Source: Aquisphaera giovannonii (GTDB lineage: Bacteria; Planctomycetota; Planctomycetia; Isosphaerales; Isosphaeraceae). Taken from it: a stretch of DNA of 64,000 nucleotides. This document shows, one piece after another, positions 45,026-53,300 of the stretch. The stretch's first letter is position 1; each line of letters begins with the position of its first letter. The position numbers and the translations under genes were made by a program. A model generated the notes under the pieces. That model did not search any database. It worked only from the letters and a program-made list of their open reading frames with translations, and was not told where the DNA came from. Where the stretch lies: contig NZ_CP042997.1 of the NCBI RefSeq assembly GCF_008087625.1, positions 7,254,001-7,318,000 on the forward strand, given 5' to 3'.

Positions 45026-45703
45026 TCAGGTCGTGGCACGATGCTCGATGTGGGAGGCCTGCGGTGAGACGGGCGGGGCGGTGTGGTCCGCCTTGGCACG
45101 CGGCTCGCCCGGCGCCGCAGGAGCCGACTCCGGCCTATCGCGATGCTCCGCATTGATCCGCAGGCGCTTGCGGGCCTTGGACAGGATCGGGCCGACGGAC
45201 GCCTCGGGGACGCCGAGCCGCTTGCCGATTTCCCGGTAATTCATGTACTTGAGATGATACAGGCGGACGACCTCGGCTTCGCGGTCGGGCAGGTCCTGGA
45301 GCATGCGCTCGACCTCCTCCGCCGTCGCGATGGCCTCGACCTCCCCCGAGTCGCCGACGGTGGCGCGGTGGGCGTTGGCATGGCCCAGCTCTTCCTCCCG
45401 CCGTCGCTTCACCATGTCCTTGATGCAGATCCGCCGCACGATGACCGTGAGATAGGTGGGCAGGGAGCTGATCCCCTGATAGCGGCGGAGGATGTCATAA
45501 TCATCATCGACGATCTTGAGGAGGACCTCCGAGGCGATATCCTCCATGTCGGCCTGCGAGACGACTCGGCTGCGAGCATGTGCCACGTGCTGTATCACGT
45601 GGTAGATCAGCCCGAGGTAGCGGTCGACGAAGTCTTTCCATGCGCCGGGCTCCTTGCCCAGACATCGGTCGATCAGTTTGCGATCAATGTCGCTCAGGGG
45701 CAC
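45026..45703 (-). CDS. ECF-type RNA polymerase sigma factor
   Basis: A 225-residue sigma-70-family protein with only regions 2 and 4. Region 2 covers about residues 15-95 (WKDFVDRYLGLIYHVIQHV, ADMEDIASEVLLKIVDDDYDILRRYQG, here split as ADMEDIASEVLLKI and DILRRYQG). Region 4 covers about 130-185 (LPDREAEVVRLYHLKYMNY and EIGKRLGVPEASVGPILS, a helix-turn-helix). A 35-residue Pro/Ala-rich tail follows. No anti-sigma factor gene is adjacent. The start is GTG at 45703 with GGAGG upstream; a promoter-like sequence lies about 80 bases before it. It would direct RNA polymerase to a stress or envelope regulon. Confidence 0.9.
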   Translation of the reverse strand: MPLSDIDRKLIDRCLGKEPGAWKDFVDRYLGLIYHVIQHVAHARSRVVSQADMEDIASEVLLKIVDDDYDILRRYQGISSLPTYLTVIVRRICIKDMVKRRREEELGHANAHRATVGDSGEVEAIATAEEVERMLQDLPDREAEVVRLYHLKYMNYREIGKRLGVPEASVGPILSKARKRLRINAEHRDRPESAPAAPGEPRAKADHTAPPVSPQASHIEHRATT

Positions 45704-46092
45704 GGCGATGCCTCCTCTCCGGGAAGAGGGGTCGGAAGTGCGGGGTATGACTTCATTCGGGGAGATTCTGCGAAATCTGGTACAATTGTATCACAGCGAA
45801 CGCGTTGGGCAATTGGACCCACGCCGTCTTTTGCCCGTACGACTTGCATGTTCGTCATGTTCGGAACGAGGCCCGTCGGCTCGGCCGTTCCTTCCGGGCG
45901 TCGTCGGGCGAATCGCGCGATCCGGGCCGGGAGACTCGCGTTCTCCGCGGCGGGCAAACGAGATACAATCCCCTGCCGCGGCCTGGCGGACCCTCCGGGA
46001 CGTCGTCGTACGGCCTGGCCCTGCCGGAGTCATGAGCCGCATGGCCGCTGGAATCTAGGCTCGGGGCCGGGTTGCCCCGAGGGGAGAAGGCC
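45704..46092. other. Divergent intergenic region upstream of the sigma factor and the receiver gene
   Basis: About 390 bases. Near 45770-45815 the sequence is AT-rich and holds the palindrome TACAATTGTA (45781-45790) and a promoter-like pair of boxes for the sigma factor gene. The rest shows nothing recognisable. Confidence 0.5.
45785..45812 (-). promoter_or_regulatory. Probable promoter of the ECF sigma factor gene, overlapping a palindrome
   Basis: On the minus strand TTGCCC (45807-45812) is followed after 16 bases by TACAAT (45785-45790), five of six matches to the -10 consensus. The -10 box is half of the perfect palindrome TACAATTGTA (45781-45790), which could be an operator. Confidence 0.5.
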
Positions 46093-46575
46093 TTGAACGA
46101 GTCGAGCTCGGTCCCCAAGATCCTGATCGCCGACGACAATCCCCAGAACGTCGAGCTCCTGGAGGCTTACCTCAGCGACGTCGAGTGCGAGCTCCGCACG
46201 GCCTCCGACGGCGAGGAGACCCTGGAGGCCGTCCGGGAATTCCGCCCCGATCTCATCCTGCTCGACATCATGATGCCGCGGCTATCCGGGTTCGAGGTCT
46301 GCCGGAAGCTTCGGGCCAACCCCGACACGCGGGACGTGCTGATCCTCATGGTGACGGCGCTCAACGAGGCCTCGGACTTCGAACGCGGCGTGCAGGCGGG
46401 GACCGACGACTTCCTCACCAAGCCCGTGAACAAGGTCGAGCTGCTCTGCCGGATCCGGAGCCTGCTGCGGGTCCGCCACCTGAAGGACCAGCTCGAGCGG
46501 ACGCTCGCCTACCTCGCCGAGTTCGAGTCGGCGAGCCGCGCACCGCAGCCCGGCGGGGCGCCGAGCGGGCTGTGA
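46093..46575 (+). CDS. Stand-alone response-regulator receiver protein
   Basis: A 160-residue protein made of one receiver domain plus a short C-terminal helix. The acidic pair is at ILIADDNPQN (Asp14, Asp15), the phosphorylated Asp58 is in DLILLDIMMPRLSG, and the conserved Lys110 is in DDFLTKPVNK. There is no DNA-binding or enzyme output domain; the rest (VRHLKDQLERTLAYLAEF) is a likely helix. Such single-domain receivers pass a phosphate or bind a partner. No ATG precedes the domain: TTG at 46093, with AGGGGAG six bases upstream, fits best. TTG 46072 is possible. The stop overlaps the start of the following methyltransferase gene (GTGA). Confidence 0.85.
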   Translation: MNESSSVPKILIADDNPQNVELLEAYLSDVECELRTASDGEETLEAVREFRPDLILLDIMMPRLSGFEVCRKLRANPDTRDVLILMVTALNEASDFERGVQAGTDDFLTKPVNKVELLCRIRSLLRVRHLKDQLERTLAYLAEFESASRAPQPGGAPSGL

Positions 46576-47771
46576 CCGCGTCGCCGAAGGGCCGGATCTG
46601 CCTGCTGCCGCGCCGGGCGAGGCCCTTCTTCGCCGGTCATCCGTGGGTCTACCGGGCGTCGATCGCCCGCATCGAGGGCAAGCCCGACGCGGCGGACGAG
46701 GTCTCCGTCTTCAGCGCCGAGGGCGCGTTCATCGCCCGGGGATTGTTCAATCCATCGAGCAACATCGTCGTCCGGCTCTACCGCTGGGAGGATGAGCCCC
46801 TGGACGAGGCGTTCTGGCGTTCGAAGATTCGGGCCGCCGCGCACCTCCGCGGCGGCGTCCTCGCGCTCGGCGATCCCGGCGCGGCGTGCCGACTCGTCTT
46901 CAGCGAAGGCGACGGGCTCTCGGGCCTCACCGTCGATCGGTACGACCGCTGGCTCGTCGCCAACATCTCCAGCCTGGCGGTCCACAAACGCCGGGAAATG
47001 CTCCTGGAGATCCTCCGCGAGGTGACGGGCTGCGAGGGGATTCTCGCCCGACCGGATCGCGCCACCGCCGACAAGGAGGGGATGGCCCGCGGCGACGCGT
47101 CGATCCTCGGGAACATCCCCGACGGTCCCGTGGGCGTCCTGGAGAACGGGTTGAAGTACGAGGTGGACCTCGTCGGCGGCCAGAAGACGGGCTTCTATTG
47201 CGACCAGCGCGACAATCGCAAGGCGGTCGCCCGCTTCTGCGCGGGCGGGCGCGTCCTCGACCTGTTCTGCTACACCGGGGGCTTCTCCCTCAACGCGCTG
47301 CGGCACGGCGCGGCCTCCGGCACCGTCGGGATTGATAGCTCGGCCGCGGCGATCGCCCAGGCGAGGCGGAACGCCTCGCTCAACGGCCTGGATCGGGCCG
47401 AGTTCCGGGCCGCGGACGCTCACGAGGCGCTGGCCGACCTGGCCGAGAAGGGCGAGACGTTCGGCGTGGTGATCTGCGACCCGCCCAAGTACGCCGGGCA
47501 GGCGAAGGACCGCGAGGTCGCGATGAGAGGCTACCGGAGGCTCAACGCGGCGGCCCTCCGGGTCCTCCAGCCGGGCGGGATCCTCGCGACCTGCTCGTGC
47601 TCCGGGCTCGTCGATCGGGCCTCGTTCGCGGCGATGCTGGGGCAGGTCGCGGAGGAGACGCGGCGGCCGATCCAGATCCTCGAGCAACGCGGGCAGGCGG
47701 CGGACCATCCGGTCTCCGCCGCCTGCCCCGAGAGCGATTATCTCAAGTGCTTCCTCTGCCGGGTCGGCTGA
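46572..47771 (+). CDS. RlmI-like class I SAM-dependent rRNA methyltransferase
   Basis: A 399-residue protein with a PUA domain at the N-terminus (ICLLPRRARPFFAGHPWVYR) and an EEHEE-like middle part (LFNPSSNIVVRLYR). The C-terminal Rossmann methyltransferase has RVLDLFCYTGGFSLNALRHGA for SAM binding and GVVICDPPKYAGQ as the catalytic region, followed by LATCSCSGLV with the conserved cysteine. The family includes RlmI, which makes 5-methylcytosine in 23S rRNA. The start is GTG at 46572, overlapping the receiver gene's stop codon by four bases, so the two are translationally coupled. That partnership between a receiver and an rRNA methyltransferase is unexpected. Confidence 0.9.
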   Translation: MTASPKGRICLLPRRARPFFAGHPWVYRASIARIEGKPDAADEVSVFSAEGAFIARGLFNPSSNIVVRLYRWEDEPLDEAFWRSKIRAAAHLRGGVLALGDPGAACRLVFSEGDGLSGLTVDRYDRWLVANISSLAVHKRREMLLEILREVTGCEGILARPDRATADKEGMARGDASILGNIPDGPVGVLENGLKYEVDLVGGQKTGFYCDQRDNRKAVARFCAGGRVLDLFCYTGGFSLNALRHGAASGTVGIDSSAAAIAQARRNASLNGLDRAEFRAADAHEALADLAEKGETFGVVICDPPKYAGQAKDREVAMRGYRRLNAAALRVLQPGGILATCSCSGLVDRASFAAMLGQVAEETRRPIQILEQRGQAADHPVSAACPESDYLKCFLCRVG

Positions 47772-47801
47772 GCCCCCTGCCCCGGCTCCCGGGTGACGAC
47801 A

Positions 47802-49793
47802 TCACTTCGGCTTGTCCCCGTCGTGCTTCTTCAGCTCCTTGACCTCGTCGAGGAGCTTCGCGAGGCTCCTCTCGAGGGAATCGAGCCTCTTGCGGTCGTC
47901 GGCCTTCAGCTCGCCCGGCTTGGCGTCCGGAGCCGTCCTCTGATCGCGGATGACGATGTTGCGGGCCTCCATCCGCTGTCCGGGCCTGTCCCCGGTGATG
48001 CGGATCTCCGGAGCCCTGGTCACGACCACCCGGGCCGACACCCTGGCCAGCTCGGCCTGGGCCCTGGCGAGTTCCTTCTGCTTCTCCACGAGCTCCTTCT
48101 GGAGCTTCGAGACGCCCTTCCGCAGCTCGTCGACGCGTGCCTTGTTCTTCGCCGCCTCCTCGGGCGACCCGACCCGAGACAGGACCAACCTATCGCCGGT
48201 GATGATCTTCGCATCACCCGCGCCCGGCTTCTTGATGTCCAGCCTGGGCAGGCCGTTTAGCGCCTTCTGGAGGGCCTGGATGCGCGCCTCGGTCTCCGCG
48301 CCCTTCGGTGCTTCCGCGGCGATCGTCCCGATCTTCTGCTTGAGCTTCTGGATCGCGTCGGCGATGGACTCGGCCTGGATCTCGTCCACCTTGTCGCCGT
48401 TCTTGATCACGATGTGGATCGACTGGCTCACCGCGGCCGCGGACTTGTCGTCCTTCGGCCCGTCCTTGGCCTCGTCATCCCTGATTTCCACGCGAGCCAG
48501 GGCGGCGACATCCGCGCGCTCGGTGCCGGCGAGATTGAACGTGAGGACCCTGGGCTCATCCGCGACGGTCGGCTTGCCGGCGACGTTGAACGTGACCACG
48601 TTGGGGTCGTCCTCGTCCGTCGGCTTGCCGACGACGTCGATCGTGAGGGCCTCCGACCTGGCCTCGCCCTGGGTGGCGGAATCGGCGTCAGCGGTGACGG
48701 TGATGGCCGTCTCCGCCGTCTTCGCCTCATCCGGCTTCTGGGCCAGGCTCGGCCTCAGAGGGAGGAGGACCGCGGCGAGCGAGAGCGCGGCGAAGGTGCT
48801 CGCGGCGCCGAGGGTCCGGGGGGTTCTGCCCAGCATGATCATGGTCAGTCTCCTGCGGAGTTGTTGGGTCCGGCCGAATCCGCTCGCCAGGAGCGGCTCG
48901 GGGGCCCGGATCGGGATGAGGAAGTCGATCGTGTCCAGCAAGGTCTCGGCGTAGGTGCGGGCCTCGTCGGGGAAGGCCCAGATGACCCAGGCGTCGCAGC
49001 ACTGCTCCTCCGCCTCGCGGAGGGCGCGGCGTGCCCACCACGTGACCGGAAGCCACCAGTAGAGGGAGCAGACGGCCAGCTCAAACAGGCGGACCAGGTG
49101 ATCTCCGCGTCGCAGGTGCGCCAGCTCGTGGGCGAGCACCATGGACCTCTGGCGTCCGTCCAGCGTCTTCCACAGCCCGGCGGGGAGGATGAGCCTGGGC
49201 CGACGGCCGAGCGACCAGACCATCGGGGAGACGGCCGCGTCGAGGAAGTAAGCGGCGGGAGTCCGATGCACCCCCATCCGCTCCGCCAGGGCCGCGATCT
49301 CGTCCTGGACCTCGTCGGGAACCGGGTACGCTCCGCGGAGCACCCTCGCGAAGCGGAAGATGCGGATGCCCGACAGGCCAATCATGGCGAGGGCGCCGGC
49401 CAGCCAGAGCTTGCCGAGGAGGGCCGCCCAGGGGGCCGCGGGCGAGGGGCTCGGGCCGACCATCGCGGCGGCTGCGTCCGTGCCGGGCGGGGCGACGGTC
49501 GCGGGCCCCTCATCCTCGACGAAGAATTCCACGCCCTCGACGAGCGTCAGCTCCTCCGGCTCGGCCGGGATGGCCCGGGGAATCGGGGCTCCATCGCCCG
49601 CGGGGCCGCCATCCAGGCCGGGGACCGCCACCTCCCAGATCGGCGGCGTCACCAGCTTGAGCAGGACGACGAGGACGAGGCAATGCCGCCAGGCCGGCCG
49701 CCGTCCGAGAAACAAGGCCAGGAGGGCGACGCCCAGCGCCATGGCCGAGGCCGCCGCCGCGTTCGAGAGTCCAAGGCTTAAGAGACCGCTCAT
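47802..49793 (-). CDS. BlaR1/MecR1-like M56 metallopeptidase without penicillin-binding domain
   Basis: A 663-residue membrane protein. Helices lie at about residues 13-30, 34-50, 128-145, 235-252 and 337-355. The M56 zinc-protease motif VLAHELAHLRRGDH is at about 220-233 and the third ligand region EAEEQCCDAWV at about 260. The part after the last helix is not a penicillin-binding sensor. It starts with two near-repeats (VGKPTDEDDPNVVTFNVAG and AGKPTVADEPRVLTFNLAG), then coiled coils. In BlaR1 systems the protease is activated by a signal outside the cell and cuts the BlaI repressor. ATG 49793 follows AAAGGAG. The blaI gene lies 25 bases upstream in the same operon. No beta-lactamase is near. 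Confidence 0.88.
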   Translation of the reverse strand: MSGLLSLGLSNAAAASAMALGVALLALFLGRRPAWRHCLVLVVLLKLVTPPIWEVAVPGLDGGPAGDGAPIPRAIPAEPEELTLVEGVEFFVEDEGPATVAPPGTDAAAAMVGPSPSPAAPWAALLGKLWLAGALAMIGLSGIRIFRFARVLRGAYPVPDEVQDEIAALAERMGVHRTPAAYFLDAAVSPMVWSLGRRPRLILPAGLWKTLDGRQRSMVLAHELAHLRRGDHLVRLFELAVCSLYWWLPVTWWARRALREAEEQCCDAWVIWAFPDEARTYAETLLDTIDFLIPIRAPEPLLASGFGRTQQLRRRLTMIMLGRTPRTLGAASTFAALSLAAVLLPLRPSLAQKPDEAKTAETAITVTADADSATQGEARSEALTIDVVGKPTDEDDPNVVTFNVAGKPTVADEPRVLTFNLAGTERADVAALARVEIRDDEAKDGPKDDKSAAAVSQSIHIVIKNGDKVDEIQAESIADAIQKLKQKIGTIAAEAPKGAETEARIQALQKALNGLPRLDIKKPGAGDAKIITGDRLVLSRVGSPEEAAKNKARVDELRKGVSKLQKELVEKQKELARAQAELARVSARVVVTRAPEIRITGDRPGQRMEARNIVIRDQRTAPDAKPGELKADDRKRLDSLERSLAKLLDEVKELKKHDGDKPK

Positions 49794-49818
49794 ACCTCGC
49801 TCCTTTCGCGACAACGCC

Positions 49819-50229
49819 TCAGCCGCGCGGCGTGCCTCCGCCGCGCCTCCGCTCGTCCAGCCTGTCGATCATGGACCGCAACTCCTGCCGGTCCTTCGCC
49901 GAGAGGTCCCCCCCCTCGACGAGCTGGGTGAGCAAAGGGGCCAGCGAGCCGCCGCAGAGCGCGTCCGCAACGGCCCGCAGCCGCTTGCCGATCAGGTCCC
50001 GCCGGGCGATCGCCGCCTCGAAGACGTGCACCGCCCCGGACCGGTCCCTCTTCACGCACCCCTTCGCCTCCAGGCGGTCCAGGAGCTTCTGCACGGTCGC
50101 GTAGACCGACGTCCCCCCCTGCTCGTAGACGCGCTCCACGAGCTGTCGTATCGTCGCCGGCCCGCGGTCCCAGAGCGATTGCAGGACCGCGAGCTCCGCA
50201 TCCGTCACGTCCGACTGCACCCGGTTCAT
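49819..50229 (-). CDS. BlaI/MecI-family transcriptional repressor
   Basis: A 136-residue protein of normal BlaI length. The winged-helix DNA-binding domain spans about residues 8-80 (TDAELAVLQSLWDRGPATI, SVYATVQKLLDRLEAKG). The C-terminal dimerisation helices follow (CGGSLAPLLTQLVEGGDLS, LRSMIDRLDERR). It represses its own operon until the BlaR1-type protease cleaves it. The start at 50229 has a long G-rich ribosome-binding site. It is followed by the BlaR1-like gene, and two dyad operators overlap the promoter just upstream, as expected of an autoregulated repressor. Confidence 0.92.
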   Translation of the reverse strand: MNRVQSDVTDAELAVLQSLWDRGPATIRQLVERVYEQGGTSVYATVQKLLDRLEAKGCVKRDRSGAVHVFEAAIARRDLIGKRLRAVADALCGGSLAPLLTQLVEGGDLSAKDRQELRSMIDRLDERRRGGGTPRG

Positions 50230-50243
50230 CCCCCCCTCCCTAT

Positions 50244-50260
50244 TCAGACGCCTTGTCTGA
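50244..50260. promoter_or_regulatory. Proximal BlaI operator
   Basis: TCAGAC-N5-GTCTGA, a perfect 6+6 dyad of 17 bases centred at 50252. Together with the second dyad centred at 50278 it forms a 43-base inverted repeat with one mismatch. It lies between the -10 box and the blaI start, where bound repressor would block transcription. Confidence 0.75.
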
Positions 50261-50265
50261 GCGGG

Positions 50266-50294
50266 ATTCTAAGACAAGCCGTCTGAGGAGTCAA
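50266..50294 (-). promoter_or_regulatory. Near-consensus sigma70 promoter of the blaI-blaR1 operon
   Basis: On the minus strand TTGACT (50289-50294) is followed by a 17-base spacer and TAGAAT (50266-50271), each five of six to consensus. Transcription would start near 50259, about 30 bases before blaI. The second operator overlaps the spacer and the -10 box. Confidence 0.8.
50270..50286. promoter_or_regulatory. Distal BlaI operator overlapping the promoter
   Basis: TAAGAC-N5-GTCTGA, an 11-of-12 dyad centred at 50278, 26 bases (about 2.5 helical turns) from the first operator. It covers the spacer and -10 box of the promoter, so bound BlaI would exclude RNA polymerase. Confidence 0.7.
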
Positions 50295-50366
50295 CCGGAA
50301 ATTTCGGGGAGATCGGCCACGGTCCCCGGGCGGGTGTGGCGGGCGGCGAGGGGGTGTGGCGGGCGA

Positions 50367-53300
50367 TCAGTGGGCGTTGGAAAGGCTCGCGGGGTCCGCG
50401 GGGGCGATCGGCCGCAGCTCGATGTCGCGGAGGTCCATGACGGCGTTGCGCGGGGCGGACGCGGCGCGGGCCTCGACCCGGCACCGGCCCGGCGGGAGGG
50501 CGAGCTCGCCGATCCGGACGCGTTCGAACCGGTCCCAGGAGCCCGTGCCGGTCATCTGGTGGAGGACTTGCTGACGCCCGAGGTCGATCTCCAGGACGTC
50601 GCCGGCTGACGAATCCGCGCACGCGGCGTCGAGCCAGACGTCGTAGCGGCCCGGGCGGGCGACCTCGATGGTCCAGGCGGCGCGGTCGTTGGCCGCCATC
50701 CAGAAGCCGAGATTGCTGTGGGATTGTTCGAAAACCAGTCGGTCGCCGTAGATCTCCGCGTCCTCGGCGGCGAGGCGGATGGCCCCGTCCTTTGACGGGC
50801 GGACGGTCCTCGGGTGGTTGCCGGCGAAGTTCTTGGGGGGCGGGCTCGTGCCCTGGAGCAGGGCGAACAGGTCCGACAGGTCCTTCGGGCTGAGGTCCTT
50901 CTCCAGGCCCTCGGGCATGAGCGACTGCCCGGAGGCGATGACCTCGTCGATGTCCTTGCGCAGGAAGACGTCCTCCTTGCCCTCCTGGCGCCGGAGGGTC
51001 ACGGTCGTGGCCGATTCGCTGGCGATGAGCCCGGAGGCGATGCGACCGTCGGACGTGCCGACGGTGAAGCTCGCATAGCGGGACTCGAAGGCCCGGTTCG
51101 GGTCGAGGATGGCCGTGAGCAGCGCCTCGGGCGACTTCTCGTTCAGCGCGGCCAGGTTCGGGCCGACCTCATGGCCGACGTCGCCCAGCTTGTGGCAGGA
51201 CGCGCAGACGCGGCGGAAGACGACCATGCCGGCGACCGGGTCCCCCTTGGCCTCGCAGGCCGGCCGGTAGGCGTCGAGGACGCTCTGCCGCGACCTGGCG
51301 AGCTCCGCATAGATCGCCTGCGCCCGCCGCCGCGTCTCCGGGTCGCGGCTGGCCATCAGCGCGTTGCGATGCACGGCGGAGACCTCGCCGGCGGCGATGC
51401 GCTTCGCCTCCACGGCGTCGAGCAGGCACTTCGTCCAGGCCTTGCGGCTCAGGAGCAGGTCCACGACCGAATTCCGCACGGCCGGGGCGTAGGATCGCCA
51501 GCCCTCCAGGAGCTGTTCGGGACAGCCGGGCATGGAGGAGAGGCCGAGCGCCAGGGCGGCCGCCTGCGAGACCGCCACCGGGTATCGCGGGGAGAGCAAG
51601 GAGGCGAGGAGGTCCCTGTCCGAAGGGCGGGTCGCGGCGCTGAAGCGGAGCAGGCCGATCGCCAGGATGCGGTCGGACTCGGCGGTGCTGTCGGCCAGCA
51701 CGAGGACGCGGGCGGCGTCGATGATCCGCGCCAGCACGGACTGGCGTGCCGGCTCCGGGGGCTGCGACGAGCGGCTCGACGCCTCGACGAGCGTGCGGAT
51801 CGCGGCGAGCTGCCAGGAGGCGTACCCCGCCCCCGGCTTCACCGGCTTCGCCACGGCCCGGAAGACGTCGTCCATCTTCTCCTTGGAGAGGGTCGACCCC
51901 GCGATCGTCGCCAGGGCCTCCACGAGCTCGCGCGAGGGCGCCTCGCCCTGCTCGCCGAATAGCTCCACGAGCAATGTCCCCACGTGGGGCAGCGACGAGC
52001 TGAGGACCGCGGCGCGGATCCAGGGATCGCCGGAATCTCGCCGTGCGATCCTCGCCAACGCCCTGGCGGCCCGCTCGTCCTTCCAGTTCCCGAGGGCCAA
52101 CGCCACCTGGAGACGGACCGAGGCGTCGGGGTGGTCCGCCAGGTGCAGGGCCGCGTCGGCGACCCGCGGCGACCGCGGGATGAGGGACTCGGACGCCTTG
52201 ATCGCGTTCCGGAGCAGGCCCGGATGCCGGGCCGTCTCGAGGACCTCCCCGGCCGTCCCCTCGTCCAGCCCCCCGAGCAGCGCGAGGGCCCAGAGGGACT
52301 GGGCCTGGCCGAGCGGGCTGGTCGAGGACCTCGCCGTCGCCCGCAGCGGCCCCATGGCCGACGGGTCCTTGCGATGCAGGAGCAGGCGCTCGGCGGTGTC
52401 ACGCCGCCAGCCGCTCGGGCTCTCCAGCGCCTTCACGAGGCCATCGACGTCCAGCCGGTCCAGCCGCTCGATCCGCCGCGGCCGCCGGTCCACCGGGAAG
52501 ACCCGGTAGATGCGGCCCTCCTCCGCGCCGGCGCGGAGGTCGAGCGACTTCTGCGTCTCGCGGGGGATCCACTCGGGATGCTCGATGACGGCGCGATACA
52601 TGTCCGCGACCCAGAGCGCCCCGTCGGGCCCGGTCCTGAGCTGGGTCGGGCGGAACCAGTTGTCGGAGGAGGCGAGGAACTCCCGATGCTCCTCGCCCGG
52701 CGCCCGGGAGCCCCGGAACGTCGGGCCGTCCGGCGTGACGATCATCCGATGGACGACGTTATGCACGGGCTCGCTCGTGAACAGCTGCGTCCGTCCCGGG
52801 AGGACCGAATCGAAGAGGTCGTCCCGGTAGGGCGTTGGGGTGTTCGCCGACGTGACGTGGTTGGCCTGATCCGGGTCGTTGAAGCGGGCGAGCGTCCGGC
52901 TGATCGGGAAGAGGCGGGTGTCGGGCTCCAGGACGTGCCGCGGGTCGGGCGAGGCGTAGAACGGGTTGCGCCTGAGGTCCGCTTCCGAGAGGACGTAATG
53001 CCAGGCCCACGTCTGGTTGGAGCCTCCGAACCAGTCCCCCCAGTCGTCGCGGTGGCGGCCGTACTGGGTCTGGCCGCTCTCGGTCTCGAACTCGCCGGTG
53101 TCGGGACGGAATCGGAAGTCGCGGCCCTGGATGTTCACGACCTTGCCGGTCTTCAGCGACTTGACGTTCCCGCCGCTGTCCCCGTTGGCCCCGTAGACCC
53201 AGCCGTCCATCCCCATCTCGAAGCCGTTGATCCGGTGCTGGGGATTGCCCGGGTTGAAGCCCGTGAAGAGGACCTCGCGATGGTCGGCCCGGCTGTCCCC

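Noticed and set aside
47802-50294. BlaI/BlaR1 pair read as a beta-lactam resistance locus
   Set aside because: No beta-lactamase is nearby and the BlaR1-like protein lacks a penicillin-binding domain.
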